A stretch of 64,000 bases of DNA from Flavobacterium saccharophilum (GTDB lineage Bacteria > Bacteroidota > Bacteroidia > Flavobacteriales > Flavobacteriaceae). The translations under genes and the position numbers were made by a program. The notes under the pieces are model-generated. The model saw only the letters and a list, made by a program, of their open reading frames with translations, did no database searches and had not been told where the DNA came from. Position 1 is the stretch's first letter. Every line of letters begins with the position of its first letter. Below, one piece after another: positions 23,565 to 31,821 of the stretch. The stretch lies in the NCBI RefSeq assembly GCF_900142735.1, contig NZ_FRBY01000001.1, positions 1,054,001-1,118,000 of the forward strand. Direction: 5' to 3'.

Positions 23565-25979
23565 ATGAAAATATTAAAATTTGGAGGTAAATCATTATCA
23601 AACGGGGAAGGACTTAATAAAGTTGTTTCTATAATTTCAGATAAAGTAAATCAGGGCGAAAACATCGCAGTCGTAGTTTCGGCTCGTGGAGATGCTACAG
23701 ATGAATTAGAATATATTTTGAAAATTGCTGCTAAAAACGGTAATTATAAAATCTTGTTAGAAAACTTTAAAACCTATCAAATTTCAGACTATCCTGAGGT
23801 TGATTTGTCTGAAGAGTTCAATATTTTAGATAAACTTTTTGAAGGTGTAAGCTTAATTGGCGATTACAGCAATAAAATTAAAGATCAGATTTTATCTAAA
23901 GGTGAATTGCTTTCGGCTAAATTATTGACAGCAATTCTGAAAGAAAAAGGAATTCCTGCGAATTTTGTTGATTCAAGAGAATTACTAAAAACCGATTCAA
24001 AATTTGGAGATGCACAGCCTTTAGAGCAGCTTTCGAAGAAAAATGTGATCAATTATTTCAAAGAACATAATGGATCAACCGTTAATATTGTAACGGGTTT
24101 TATCGGTTCAAACAACAATAATGATACGACAACTTTAGGAAGAAACGGTAGTAATTATACGGCTTCGTTGATTGCTAATTATTTAAATGCCGAAGAGTTA
24201 CAGAACTTTACACACGTTGACGGAATTTATACAGCAAATCCTGATTTGGTTGCAGATGCTAAAAAAATTGAATTTCTTTCGTTTAACGAAGCGAATGAAT
24301 TAGCAAATTTTGGCGCAACAATTCTTCATGCTAAAACTATTATTCCTTTATTGGAGAAGAATATTCCGCTTCGTATTTTGAATACATTCAATCATGAAAA
24401 CCGCGGAACTTTAATTACTTCTGACTCTACTAAAGAAGGAATCAAAACACTTTCTGTTTTAGAAAATGTTTCTTTGGTGAATTTGGAAGGTCGCGGATTA
24501 CTTGGTAAATCTGGTGTTGATGCCAGAATTTTTAAAGTAATGGGCGATAATAATATCAGTGTGAGTATTATTTCGCAAGGTTCTTCAGAAAGAGGAATTG
24601 GATTAGTTGTAGCAACTGATAAAGCTACAACGGCTATGGTTGAATTAGAAAAAGAGTTTGAAAATGATTTTTATTCTAAAGATGTAAACCAAATTACGGT
24701 AACAGATAACGTATCTGTAATTTCGATTATTGGTCAGGATTTGAGTACTTTTCATAAACCTTACACTGCTTTAATTAAAAATAAAATTGTTCCGATTTTA
24801 TTTAACAACACCGTTACGGGTAAAAACGTGAGTTTGGTGGTTAAAAAATCAGAACTGAATAAAGCTTTAAACGTAATTCACGGTGAGATTTTTGGAGTTT
24901 CTAAAAAAATCAACATTGCCATTATTGGTCACGGTTTAGTGGGCGGAACATTAATCAACCAAATTTTAGAATCGGCTGCAGCTATTGAAAAAAGAAAAGA
25001 TGTTAAGCTGAATGTTTTTGCGATTGCTAATTCTAAAAAATTACTTTTAAATAAAAACGGCGTAACTTCAAACTGGAAAACAGAGATTGAAAAAGAAGGT
25101 CTCGCTTATACCATTCAGGATATTATCGCCTATGCAAACCAACATCATTTAGAGAATTTAATTGCTATTGATAATACGGCAAGTGCATCTTTCGTAGAAA
25201 ATTATATCCCGCTTGTAGAAGGCAGTTTCGATTTGATTTCTTCGAATAAAGTGGCTAATACATTAAGCTATGGTTTCTATAAAGAACTAAGAAAAGCTTT
25301 GGCAGAAAACCAGAAGAATTATTTGTATGAAACCAATGTTGGTGCTGGATTGCCATTAATTGATACCATAAAATTATTACATCTTTCAGGTGAAAATATC
25401 ACAAAAATAAAAGGAGTTTTCTCTGGAACGTTGAGTTATTTATTCAATAATTTCTCTGCAAAAGACGTTCCGTTTAGCGAAATTTTAAAGGAAGCAATTG
25501 ATAACGGATACACAGAACCAGATCCGCGTGAAGATTTATGCGGAAATGATGTGGGAAGAAAACTATTGATTTTAGCCAGAGAATTAGATTTGCAAAATGA
25601 GTTTGAAGAAATCTCTATTCAGAATTTAATTCCGGAACATTTAAGAGAAGGAAATGTTTCTGATTTCTTAACGAAACTAAAAGAATTCGATCCAATTTAT
25701 GATAAAATAAAAGCAGATCAAAAGCCAAATCACGTATTAAGATACATTGGTGAATTGTCTGGAGATTTGCAAAACGACAAAGGAAATCTGGAAGTAAAAT
25801 TAGTTTCAGTTCCTTCTGATACGGCGCTAGGCGGATTGAAAGGTTCAGATTCTTTCTTCGAAATTTATACAGAATCTTACGGAGATCGTCCAATTGTAAT
25901 TCAGGGAGCCGGTGCAGGTTCTGCAGTTACAGCGAGAGGAGTTTTTGGAGATATTTTAAGATTATCTGATAAAGGATAA
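23565..25979 (+). CDS. thrA: Bifunctional aspartokinase / homoserine dehydrogenase
   Basis: 804 residues carrying the first and third steps from aspartate to homoserine. The N-terminal aspartokinase (about 1-290) opens KILKFGGKSL, where the usual FGGTS motif has Lys9 in place of Thr. TTLGRNGSNYTASLIANYL and the FGATILHAKTIIPL region are typical. Two ACT domains follow (about 300-445). The homoserine dehydrogenase part begins at ~450 with a Rossmann GHGLVGG, then SSNKVANT, NVGAGLP, GTLSYLF and GYTEPDPREDLCGNDVGRK with the substrate-binding Glu and catalytic Asp/Lys in place. It is co-transcribed with metX (one-base gap), so SAM control should reach it. The family norm is ~815 residues. Confidence 0.95.
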   Translation: MKILKFGGKSLSNGEGLNKVVSIISDKVNQGENIAVVVSARGDATDELEYILKIAAKNGNYKILLENFKTYQISDYPEVDLSEEFNILDKLFEGVSLIGDYSNKIKDQILSKGELLSAKLLTAILKEKGIPANFVDSRELLKTDSKFGDAQPLEQLSKKNVINYFKEHNGSTVNIVTGFIGSNNNNDTTTLGRNGSNYTASLIANYLNAEELQNFTHVDGIYTANPDLVADAKKIEFLSFNEANELANFGATILHAKTIIPLLEKNIPLRILNTFNHENRGTLITSDSTKEGIKTLSVLENVSLVNLEGRGLLGKSGVDARIFKVMGDNNISVSIISQGSSERGIGLVVATDKATTAMVELEKEFENDFYSKDVNQITVTDNVSVISIIGQDLSTFHKPYTALIKNKIVPILFNNTVTGKNVSLVVKKSELNKALNVIHGEIFGVSKKINIAIIGHGLVGGTLINQILESAAAIEKRKDVKLNVFAIANSKKLLLNKNGVTSNWKTEIEKEGLAYTIQDIIAYANQHHLENLIAIDNTASASFVENYIPLVEGSFDLISSNKVANTLSYGFYKELRKALAENQKNYLYETNVGAGLPLIDTIKLLHLSGENITKIKGVFSGTLSYLFNNFSAKDVPFSEILKEAIDNGYTEPDPREDLCGNDVGRKLLILARELDLQNEFEEISIQNLIPEHLREGNVSDFLTKLKEFDPIYDKIKADQKPNHVLRYIGELSGDLQNDKGNLEVKLVSVPSDTALGGLKGSDSFFEIYTESYGDRPIVIQGAGAGSAVTARGVFGDILRLSDKG

Positions 25980-26029
25980 AAAAGATTTTAGAGTTCAGAT
26001 TTTAGATTTACTGAGTTTCTAAATCGATT

Positions 26030-26150
26030 CCAGTTTGTCATTCCGACGAAGGAGGAATCCCCGCAAGTGACTCCACAACGAAATTCCAATCTTTGTCGAT
26101 TCATGCGTGTGATTTCTCTCCCGAAGACTAGGGATCGAAATGACAAGATT
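26030..26150. repeat. Dispersed hairpin repeat, GTCATTCCGA type (copy 1)
   Basis: A stretch beginning GTCATTCCGACGAAGGAGG and ending in GATCGAAATGACAAG, with AATCTTTGTCGATTCATGCG between, is an imperfect long inverted repeat. It is related to the better-preserved hairpin at 47196-47300. It lies between the aspartokinase fusion and the OsmC gene, and has no coding potential. Confidence 0.65.
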
Positions 26151-26185
26151 GTGGATAATAAAAAAACAAAAAAAAATAACACACA

Positions 26186-26611
26186 ATGAAAGTAACCTTA
26201 AACAGAGTAAACGACGCGTTTCATTTCAAACTAAAAAATGAAAGAGGTCATGTAGTTGATGTTGATAGCAGAGCTGAATTTGGCGGAAGCGATTTAGGTG
26301 CAAGTCCAATGGAATTAGTATTAATGGGTGTTGCAGGTTGCAGCGCGATTGATATGATTTCGATCTTGAAGAAACAACGCCAGGAAATAACATCCTTTAA
26401 CGCTGAGGTTGAAGGCGAACGTGTTCAAATTGGAGAAGCAAAACCTTTTAAAGAAATCGATGTGGTCTTTTATTTAGAAGGAGATATCAATCCAGAAAAA
26501 GCACAACGTGCCGCAGAACTTTCTTTTGAGAAATATTGCTCAGTTGCCAAAACAGTTGAACCAACTGCTACCATTAAATATAAAGTTGTCTTGAACAACG
26601 AAATACTATAA
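26186..26611 (+). CDS. OsmC/Ohr family protein
   Basis: 141-residue OsmC-fold protein. The family's two redox Cys are present: Cys52 in VAGCSAIDMI and Cys118 in EKYCSVAKT, separated by 65 residues as in thiol peroxidases of this family. The probable role is thiol-dependent reduction of organic peroxides or persulfide-like species in the cytoplasm. The gene sits between aspartokinase/homoserine dehydrogenase and a metZ-like gene, so a link to sulfur handling is plausible but not shown. The start codon follows an A-rich stretch without Shine-Dalgarno. Confidence 0.88.
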   Translation: MKVTLNRVNDAFHFKLKNERGHVVDVDSRAEFGGSDLGASPMELVLMGVAGCSAIDMISILKKQRQEITSFNAEVEGERVQIGEAKPFKEIDVVFYLEGDINPEKAQRAAELSFEKYCSVAKTVEPTATIKYKVVLNNEIL

Positions 26612-26699
26612 ATTAGAAAATGAGTCAATTAGAGAATTAGATAATTTTTAGATTGGCTAAAAAGACTCACTTGTTTAAGTTTCAAATCATGTTTTTACT

Positions 26700-26745
26700 C
26701 AGGTACAAACTTGAAACCTGAAACTTGAAACAAAAAAACAAAAAA
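26700..26745. repeat. Tandem word spacer, AAACTTGAAAC type
   Basis: The spacer before the metZ-like gene reads as near-repeats of one word: ACAAACTTGAAAC, CTGAAACTTGAAAC, then AAAAAAACAAAAA. Similar wording recurs before cysD (32620-32660) and cysN (33670-33715). Confidence 0.6.
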
Positions 26746-26750
26746 TTAAA

Positions 26751-27923
26751 ATGAACGAACAAGAATTTGGTTTTGAAACCCAAGCCATCCGTACACATTT
26801 AGAAAAAACACAATTTCAGGAACATTCCACTCCGTTGTATTTATCATCAAGTTTTGTATTTGAGGATGCAGAAGATATGAGAGCTTCTTTCACAGAAGAA
26901 AAAGTACGTAATATTTATTCTCGTTTTAGCAACCCAAATACTACAGAATTTGTAGACAAAGTTTGTGCAATGGAAGGTGCCGAAGCGGGTTATGCTTTTG
27001 CAACCGGAATGGCGGCGATATATTCTACGTTTGCAGGATTGTTGGAATCTGGAGATCACATTGTTTCTGCGGGAAGCGTCTTTGGATCAACTCACGCTTT
27101 ATTCATGACCTATTTTCCAAAATGGAAAATCGAAACTTCTTATTTTGATATTAATCAGCCAGAAACGATTGAAAGTTTCATTAAGCCAAACACCAAAATT
27201 TTATATGCAGAAACACCAACAAATCCTGGTGTAGATGTAATTGATTTAGAATTATTGGGACAAATTGCAAAAAAGCATAATTTGATTTTAATAATTGATA
27301 ACTGTTTTGCTACGCCATACATTCAACAACCAATTAAATACGGTGCACATATCGTAATTCACTCGGCGACAAAACTGATAGACGGACAAGGTCGTGTATT
27401 AGGCGGAGTTGCAGTAGGAGATGCTGAATTGATTCGTAAAATATATTTATTTTCAAGAAATACAGGACCGGCAATGTCACCATTTAATGCGTGGGTTTTG
27501 TCAAAAAGTTTAGAAACTTTGGCTGTTCGCGTTGACAAACATTGCGAAAATGCTTTAAAAGTGGCTGAGTTTTTAGAAGCACATCCCAATGTAGCAAGTG
27601 TGAAATACCCATTTTTGAAATCACATCCAAAATATGAGATTGCCAAAAAACAAATGCTTTTAGGCGGTAATATTATTGCAATTGAAATTAAAGGCGGTCT
27701 TGAAGCAGGTAGAAAATTTTTGGACAAAATTAAATTATGTTCCCTTTCCGCAAACATTGGAGACGTAAAAACCATTGTAACGCATCCAGCCTCAACAACA
27801 CACAGTAAATTGTCTGTTGAAGAAAAGCTTGCAGTTGGAATTACAGAAGGTTTAGTACGTGTTTCTGTAGGTTTAGAAACAGTGAAAGATGTAATTGCCG
27901 ATTTAGATCAGGCACTTTCTTAA
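26751..27923 (+). CDS. metZ: PLP-dependent sulfhydrylase (O-succinyl/O-acetylhomoserine sulfhydrylase, MetZ-like)
   Basis: 390-residue PLP enzyme of the Cys/Met gamma family, the second member in the window after metY. The N-terminal FGFETQAIRTHLEKTQFQEH and PLYLSSSFVFEDAEDM are characteristic of MetZ-type sulfhydrylases. The PLP phosphate region GYAFATGMAAIYSTFA is at about 83-98, and the Schiff-base Lys is in VIHSATKLIDGQGRVLGG (near 205). The length is shorter than MetY and typical for MetZ. It could make homocysteine from an activated homoserine and sulfide. Cystathionine gamma-synthase/lyase activity is an alternative that sequence alone cannot exclude. It ends 68 bases before a small hydrolase gene. 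Confidence 0.85.
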   Translation: MNEQEFGFETQAIRTHLEKTQFQEHSTPLYLSSSFVFEDAEDMRASFTEEKVRNIYSRFSNPNTTEFVDKVCAMEGAEAGYAFATGMAAIYSTFAGLLESGDHIVSAGSVFGSTHALFMTYFPKWKIETSYFDINQPETIESFIKPNTKILYAETPTNPGVDVIDLELLGQIAKKHNLILIIDNCFATPYIQQPIKYGAHIVIHSATKLIDGQGRVLGGVAVGDAELIRKIYLFSRNTGPAMSPFNAWVLSKSLETLAVRVDKHCENALKVAEFLEAHPNVASVKYPFLKSHPKYEIAKKQMLLGGNIIAIEIKGGLEAGRKFLDKIKLCSLSANIGDVKTIVTHPASTTHSKLSVEEKLAVGITEGLVRVSVGLETVKDVIADLDQALS

Positions 27924-27991
27924 GGAATTTTAGATTTATGATTTTAGATATTAGATTTTGAATCTGGTATCTAAAATCATATTTTTATGGT

Positions 27992-28507
27992 ATGGTTAAA
28001 CCGAAACTACTCATCCTGTCCGATTTATTTGGAGGGCAACATCCGGAATGGATAAACTACTACACAAATACATTGCGTTCTAAATTTGAGATTCAGTATT
28101 ATGATGTTCTTGAATTAGCTAATATTGATGCTTCCAATCTTGCGGAAGCCGATATTCACAAACAATTTCTCAATGGAGGAATTGATAAAGCAGTTGAAAC
28201 TTTATTAAAATTAGAAACTGATAAAATAACAGTTTTGGGATTTAGCATTGGAGGGACAATTGCCTGGAAAGCTTCTTTACAAGGATTAAAAACAACACAT
28301 TTATTTGCTGTTTCATCAACCCGATTACGATATGAAACAGAAGTTCCAAATTGTGAAATTAAAGTGTACTTTGGAGAAAATGATCCAAACAAGCCACTTT
28401 GTAAATGGTTTGCCGACTTAAAAATTGCGAATACGATTCTTCAGGGACAAAGCCATGATTTTTATATTAAAGAAAAAAATGCTTCTTTAATTTCTAAGGA
28501 AATTTAA
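27992..28507 (+). CDS. Small alpha/beta hydrolase-like protein
   Basis: 171 residues. The pattern LLILSDLFGG at the N-terminus, a nucleophile-elbow-like segment LGFSIGGTIAWKA (Ser near residue 85), a late Asp-containing strand (KVYFGENDPNKPLC) and a His in GQSHDFYIKE fit a compact alpha/beta hydrolase. No substrate can be given. It lies downstream of metZ and may be the last gene of that operon. A long AT-rich hairpin at 28513-28564 ends transcription. Confidence 0.7.
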   Translation: MVKPKLLILSDLFGGQHPEWINYYTNTLRSKFEIQYYDVLELANIDASNLAEADIHKQFLNGGIDKAVETLLKLETDKITVLGFSIGGTIAWKASLQGLKTTHLFAVSSTRLRYETEVPNCEIKVYFGENDPNKPLCKWFADLKIANTILQGQSHDFYIKEKNASLISKEI

Positions 28508-28512
28508 AAAGC

Positions 28513-28564
28513 AAAAAACGATTTTTTGACTGTAAATTTATTACTGTTAAAAAATCGTTTTTTG
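28513..28564. terminator. Terminator-like long hairpin
   Basis: AAAAAACGATTTTTT and AAAAAATCGTTTTTT face each other across about 22 bases, followed by T-rich sequence. It separates the hydrolase gene from the RDD gene. Confidence 0.7.
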
Positions 28565-28591
28565 TTTTTATAATTGTTTCGGTAAAAAGTA

Positions 28592-28599
28592 TATTTTTG
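28592..28599 (+). promoter_or_regulatory. -7 promoter box for the RDD gene
   Basis: TATTTTTG within AAAAAGTATATTTTTGT. The same 17 bases occur upstream of the Rrf2 gene (29214-29230). A TTG lies 15 bases upstream, slightly close. Confidence 0.5.
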
Positions 28600-28651
28600 T
28601 TCATAACTAAATCAAAAATATATACTTAACCTTAATCAACCTTTATCGCTT

Positions 28652-29161
28652 ATGAGTAATTCTACTTACATTTTAGATGATACATTATTGGTGTCCAGTG
28701 GGACTCGTTTTTTAAATTACATTATTGATCTTTTCTCTTTTTTTATTGTTTTATTTGCAATTGGCATTGTATTAGGAATTTTGACCAATGTATTTGGAAT
28801 GACTGCACTAGGTCTTTGGGTTGACAGTCTGGGAGATTTAGGATGGAATGTTGTAGCGATTACAGTATCTATTATTTATTACACTGTTATGGAAGGATTG
28901 TTTGGACGATCTATAGGTAAATTTATTACAGGTTCTGTTGTTGTAGATGAAAATGGAGAAAAACCAAGCTTTGGAACAATTTTTAAAAGAAGTTTATGTC
29001 GCTACATCCCTTTTGATGCTTTAACTTTTTTAGGAGGTTCAAGAGGCTGGCATGATTCTATTTCTGACACCTATGTGGTAAGTAAAAAAGGATTGGATGA
29101 AAGTGTAAAATCTTTCCATGATTTTAACTTAATTGGTGTTCCTGAAACTGAATTAATTTAA
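28652..29161 (+). CDS. RDD family membrane protein
   Basis: 169 residues with three hydrophobic segments: about 20-48 (ILDYIIDLFSFFIVLFAIGIV-like), 68-90 (NVVAITVSIIYYTVMEGLF), and a weaker third near 115-130. The RDD motif region FLNYIIDL has Asn where the family name-giving Arg/Asp lie nearby (SGTRFLNYIID). ITGSVVVDENGEKPSFG and the Arg-rich RSLCRYIPFDAL are typical. The cellular role of RDD proteins is mostly unknown; transport is often suggested. It is upstream of, and in the same direction as, the Rrf2 regulator, with its own promoter. Confidence 0.82.
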   Translation: MSNSTYILDDTLLVSSGTRFLNYIIDLFSFFIVLFAIGIVLGILTNVFGMTALGLWVDSLGDLGWNVVAITVSIIYYTVMEGLFGRSIGKFITGSVVVDENGEKPSFGTIFKRSLCRYIPFDALTFLGGSRGWHDSISDTYVVSKKGLDESVKSFHDFNLIGVPETELI

Positions 29162-29221
29162 ACTATACTAATTTAGTAGAATATAGTTGCTCATTATATT
29201 ATTATTCTCGTTCAAAAAGTA

Positions 29222-29229
29222 TATTTTTG
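29222..29229 (+). promoter_or_regulatory. -7 promoter box for the Rrf2 regulator
   Basis: TATTTTTG in the 17-base block AAAAAGTATATTTTTGT, shared exactly with the RDD promoter. It implies a leader of about 70 bases before the GTG start. Confidence 0.5.
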
Positions 29230-29304
29230 TACAGGAAAATATGTTGATTTTTTTTAGATGTGTAAAAAATCTAAAATCTAACTCAACAATCTAAAATTAT
29301 ACAC

Positions 29305-29715
29305 GTGCTTTCAAAGAAAACAAAATACGGGATTAAAGCTTTAACTTATTTAGCCAGACGCGAGAACAACGAACCGGTACAAATTGCTGAAATTGCCAAA
29401 AGCGAACATATTTCGATTAAATTCCTAGAGAGTATTTTGTTATTACTTCGGAACTCTGGTTTTCTTGGAGCAAAAAAAGGAAAAGGCGGTGGATATTATC
29501 TGATCAAAGATCCAAAAGATATTAGCATGGCTAAAGTCTATAGAATTCTTGAAGGCCCAATTGCATTATTGCCTTGCGCCAGTCATAATTTTTATGAAAA
29601 ATGCGATGATTGTGATGATGAATCAACTTGTGCTGCCAGACGTTTAATGACTGAGGTTAGAGATAATACACTTAAAATTCTTGAAAGTAATTCATTGGCA
29701 GATATTGCTTTTTAA
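29305..29715 (+). CDS. Rrf2 family transcriptional regulator
   Basis: 136 residues with a GTG start (29305). The N-terminal winged helix (MLSKKTKYGIKALTYLARRE, then IAEIAKSEHISIKFLESILL, and the wing GAKKGKGGGYYL) is typical of Rrf2 proteins. Cys91, Cys100, Cys103 and Cys109 form a cluster (C-x8-C-x2-C-x5-C) recalling the iron-sulfur ligands of IscR, though spacing differs. CymR-type members that control cysteine genes usually lack these. Its position between met genes and the sulfate-assimilation operon, with an operator-like palindrome in front of the latter, suggests control of sulfur metabolism. That is inference. Confidence 0.88.
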   Translation: MLSKKTKYGIKALTYLARRENNEPVQIAEIAKSEHISIKFLESILLLLRNSGFLGAKKGKGGGYYLIKDPKDISMAKVYRILEGPIALLPCASHNFYEKCDDCDDESTCAARRLMTEVRDNTLKILESNSLADIAF

Positions 29716-29742
29716 GCGTTTCTGCTAACAACAAATCATAAT

Positions 29743-29780
29743 AAAAAAGACCTTTTCATTAATTTGAAAAGGTCTTTTTT
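29743..29780. terminator. Bidirectional terminator
   Basis: AAAAAAGACCTTTTC pairs with GAAAAGGTCTTTTTT. It is shared by the Rrf2 gene and the convergent TauE/SafE gene. Confidence 0.9.
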
Positions 29781-29801
29781 ATATTTTGAGGATTTCTTCT
29801 T

Positions 29802-30584
29802 TTAGAAAACTAATTTATAACCTGCCAAAAATAGCATTACTGCAATAGCATTTCTCAGAAATAAATCGGGTACTTTCCCACTCAGCATACTTCCTATAAA
29901 AATTCCGGGAAGTGATCCCATCAATAATTGCCCTAGTAACCCTAAATCTAAATTTCCCATTGAAGCATGCCCAATTCCGGCAACAAGCGTTAAAGGAACG
30001 GCATGAGCAATCTCGGTTCCAACCAAACGAGGTGTTGGCAAAAGCGGATAAAGAAAAAATAAAGTCACAGTTCCTAACGCTCCAGCGCCAATTGAAGTAA
30101 GTGTAACCGTTGCTCCAAGTAAAACACCAATTCCTATAGTTAGCATATTTTGAGTGCGACTTTCGCTATGAAATTTGTCTCCGGCATGTTTTTGAGAGAA
30201 AACTAAAAGTTTCTTTTTGAATAAAATAGCTATTGATGTAAAAAGAAGTGCCCAGCCTAAACTGTATTTGATTACAGCATTTATAGTAGAAATATCAGTT
30301 TTAATGCTATGTAAAATCCATAAGGTAAGTAAAGCTGCGGGAACACTGCCTAAGGTAAGCCAGCCCGTTATCTGCCAATTGATATTGCTTTTTTTATGAT
30401 GCACAAATACGCCTCCCATTTTGGTAAATGCGGCATACAATAAATCGGTACCAACGGCTGTTGTTGGAGGAATTCCAAAATACAATAAAATAGGAGTCAT
30501 TAAAGAACCGCCGCCAACACCTGTCAACCCCACCACAAAACCAACGAGTAAACCCGCTATAACAAGACCGATTTGAAAATCCAT
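29802..30584 (-). CDS. TauE/SafE family sulfur-compound transporter 1
   Basis: 260 residues from ATG at 30584. The frame is open to 30701, but that extension is charged, unlike the family, and overlaps the promoter region. The rest is hydrophobic with about eight membrane helices, and both Gly-rich family motifs are visible: VGFVVGLTGVGGGSLMTPIL near the start and GATVTLTSIGAGALGTV in the second half. TauE/SafE proteins move sulfite, sulfonates, thiosulfate or related anions across the inner membrane. Given its neighbours a sulfur role is likely. Direction of transport cannot be told. It is divergent from a second member at 30892. Confidence 0.85.
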   Translation of the reverse strand: MDFQIGLVIAGLLVGFVVGLTGVGGGSLMTPILLYFGIPPTTAVGTDLLYAAFTKMGGVFVHHKKSNINWQITGWLTLGSVPAALLTLWILHSIKTDISTINAVIKYSLGWALLFTSIAILFKKKLLVFSQKHAGDKFHSESRTQNMLTIGIGVLLGATVTLTSIGAGALGTVTLFFLYPLLPTPRLVGTEIAHAVPLTLVAGIGHASMGNLDLGLLGQLLMGSLPGIFIGSMLSGKVPDLFLRNAIAVMLFLAGYKLVF

Positions 30585-30622
30585 AATAAAAATTTGCCGT
30601 AAAAATAACAACATTTTTATAA

Positions 30623-30638
30623 TTATCCTATGGAAATG
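30623..30638. promoter_or_regulatory. Weak operator-like site, copy 4
   Basis: Read on the minus strand, CATTTCCATAGGATAA matches the motif TAACCCGATAGGGTAA at 10 of 16 positions, with the core CATAGGATAA matching 8 of 10. It lies just downstream of a possible minus-strand promoter (TACATTTT at 30649-30656), as copy 1 does for the divergent gene. Weak on its own. Confidence 0.28.
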
Positions 30639-30805
30639 GTAGACTTTAAAAATGTATTTTATAAAACAAATATTCCAAGTGTATTTATTGTTTGAATACA
30701 TTGAAATAACGTATTATTTGTTAAAATAATCGGCTCCGACTATAAATATCTCGCTAAGATGTAATTAAAGGGTTCTTAGAGGGTTAAAAAAATAAAAATA
30801 TTGTT

Positions 30806-30834
30806 TTGATATTTAGAAATAAGTAGTATTTTTG
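30806..30834 (+). promoter_or_regulatory. Promoter of the sulfur transporter and cys operon
   Basis: TTG at 30806-30808, an 18-base spacer, then an exact -7 box TATTTTTG at 30827-30834. The likely start is near 30841, directly before the operator-like palindrome. Confidence 0.75.
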
Positions 30835-30847
30835 CAAAGTAATCTAC

Positions 30848-30863
30848 TAACCCGATAGGGTAA
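30848..30863. promoter_or_regulatory. Operator-like near-palindrome, copy 1
   Basis: TAACCC-GATA-GGGTAA is an inverted repeat with one mismatch, located about 7-22 bases after the predicted transcription start of the transporter/cys operon. Related sites are at 18056-18071 and 18389-18404. The position suits a repressor; the adjacent Rrf2 protein is the obvious candidate. Confidence 0.5.
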
Positions 30864-30891
30864 TGGATTTTTTGAAAAGAATAATGGAAAT

Positions 30892-31794
30892 ATGGAGAAA
30901 GAACTGAAGTTAAATAGTGTTGAGGTTAAGTCTGATACGTCTTTAAAAGAAAAATTATGGGTTATTATACCTGTAGTTTTGTTGGTAGGTTTACTGACTG
31001 TGTTGGTTTATAATCATCATGCTGAATTTTCATGGAATGGTTTTGTTTCGGGATTTAATCAGGAGTTTTTAGTTTTTTTCTTTATTGGTGTATTTGCTCA
31101 GTTGGTAGACGGAACGTTAGGAATGGGTTACGGAGCAACTTCAACTTCATTTTTATTGGCTTATGGAGTTCCACCGGTAGTTAGCAGTACAGGAGTTCAC
31201 GTTGCCGAAATGTTTACAACAGGAGTATCGGCAATTTCGCATCACCGTTTCGGGAATATCAATAAAAAACTGGTAAAGCATTTATTGATTCCGGGAGTTT
31301 TAGGATCCATTACAGGAGCTTATTTATTGTCTGATGTAATTAATGGAGATGTTATAAAGCCATTTATTGCAGTTTATATGATCATTTTAGCGATCATCAT
31401 TATAAGAAAAGCATTGAAAAAAAGTATTATAAAAAAGAAAACTAAAAAATTAGGATTTCTAGCCACTTTTGGCGGTTTTATGGATGCCGTTGGTGGCGGA
31501 GGCTGGGGACCAATAGTAACTTCTACATTGTTAGGAAGAGGGAGAAATCCTCGTTACACGATTGGATCAGTAAACGCAGCTGAATTTGCAGTATCATTTG
31601 CAAGCGGAATTACTTTCATGCTTTTTGGAGGAATCCACGGTTGGCAGGTTATTATAGGTTTGATTTTAGGAGGTGTAATTGCAGCGCCATTAGGAGCTTA
31701 TTTGGTAAATAAAATCAAAAGAAAACCAATGATGATTGCAGTTGGAGTTTTAATAATATTATTGAGTTTGAAAACATTATCTAAATTATTGTAA
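30892..31794 (+). CDS. TauE/SafE family sulfur-compound transporter 2
   Basis: 300 residues. A charged N-terminal ~20 residues precede a first membrane helix (WVIIPVVLLVGLLTVLVY, 24-41), followed by about seven more. Family motifs DGTLGMGYGATSTSFLLAYG (around 77-96) and the repeat-related FGGFMDAVGGGGWGP (about 195-209) with SVNAAEFAVSFASG are clear. As first gene of the cysH-cysD-cysN-sulfite reductase operon (27-base gap to cysH), it is a good candidate for uptake of sulfate or another oxidised sulfur anion; no CysP/CysZ or ABC sulfate importer is present here. Export of sulfite is the alternative. Confidence 0.88.
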   Translation: MEKELKLNSVEVKSDTSLKEKLWVIIPVVLLVGLLTVLVYNHHAEFSWNGFVSGFNQEFLVFFFIGVFAQLVDGTLGMGYGATSTSFLLAYGVPPVVSSTGVHVAEMFTTGVSAISHHRFGNINKKLVKHLLIPGVLGSITGAYLLSDVINGDVIKPFIAVYMIILAIIIIRKALKKSIIKKKTKKLGFLATFGGFMDAVGGGGWGPIVTSTLLGRGRNPRYTIGSVNAAEFAVSFASGITFMLFGGIHGWQVIIGLILGGVIAAPLGAYLVNKIKRKPMMIAVGVLIILLSLKTLSKLL

Positions 31795-31821
31795 TCAATT
31801 TTTTAGAAAGGAAAAAAGAAT

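Noticed and set aside
30863..30907. Short frame at the start of the transporter mRNA
   Set aside because: It overlaps the transporter start, has two Met and no Cys, and no terminator follows. The ATG is simply part of the conserved GATAGGGTAATGGA motif.
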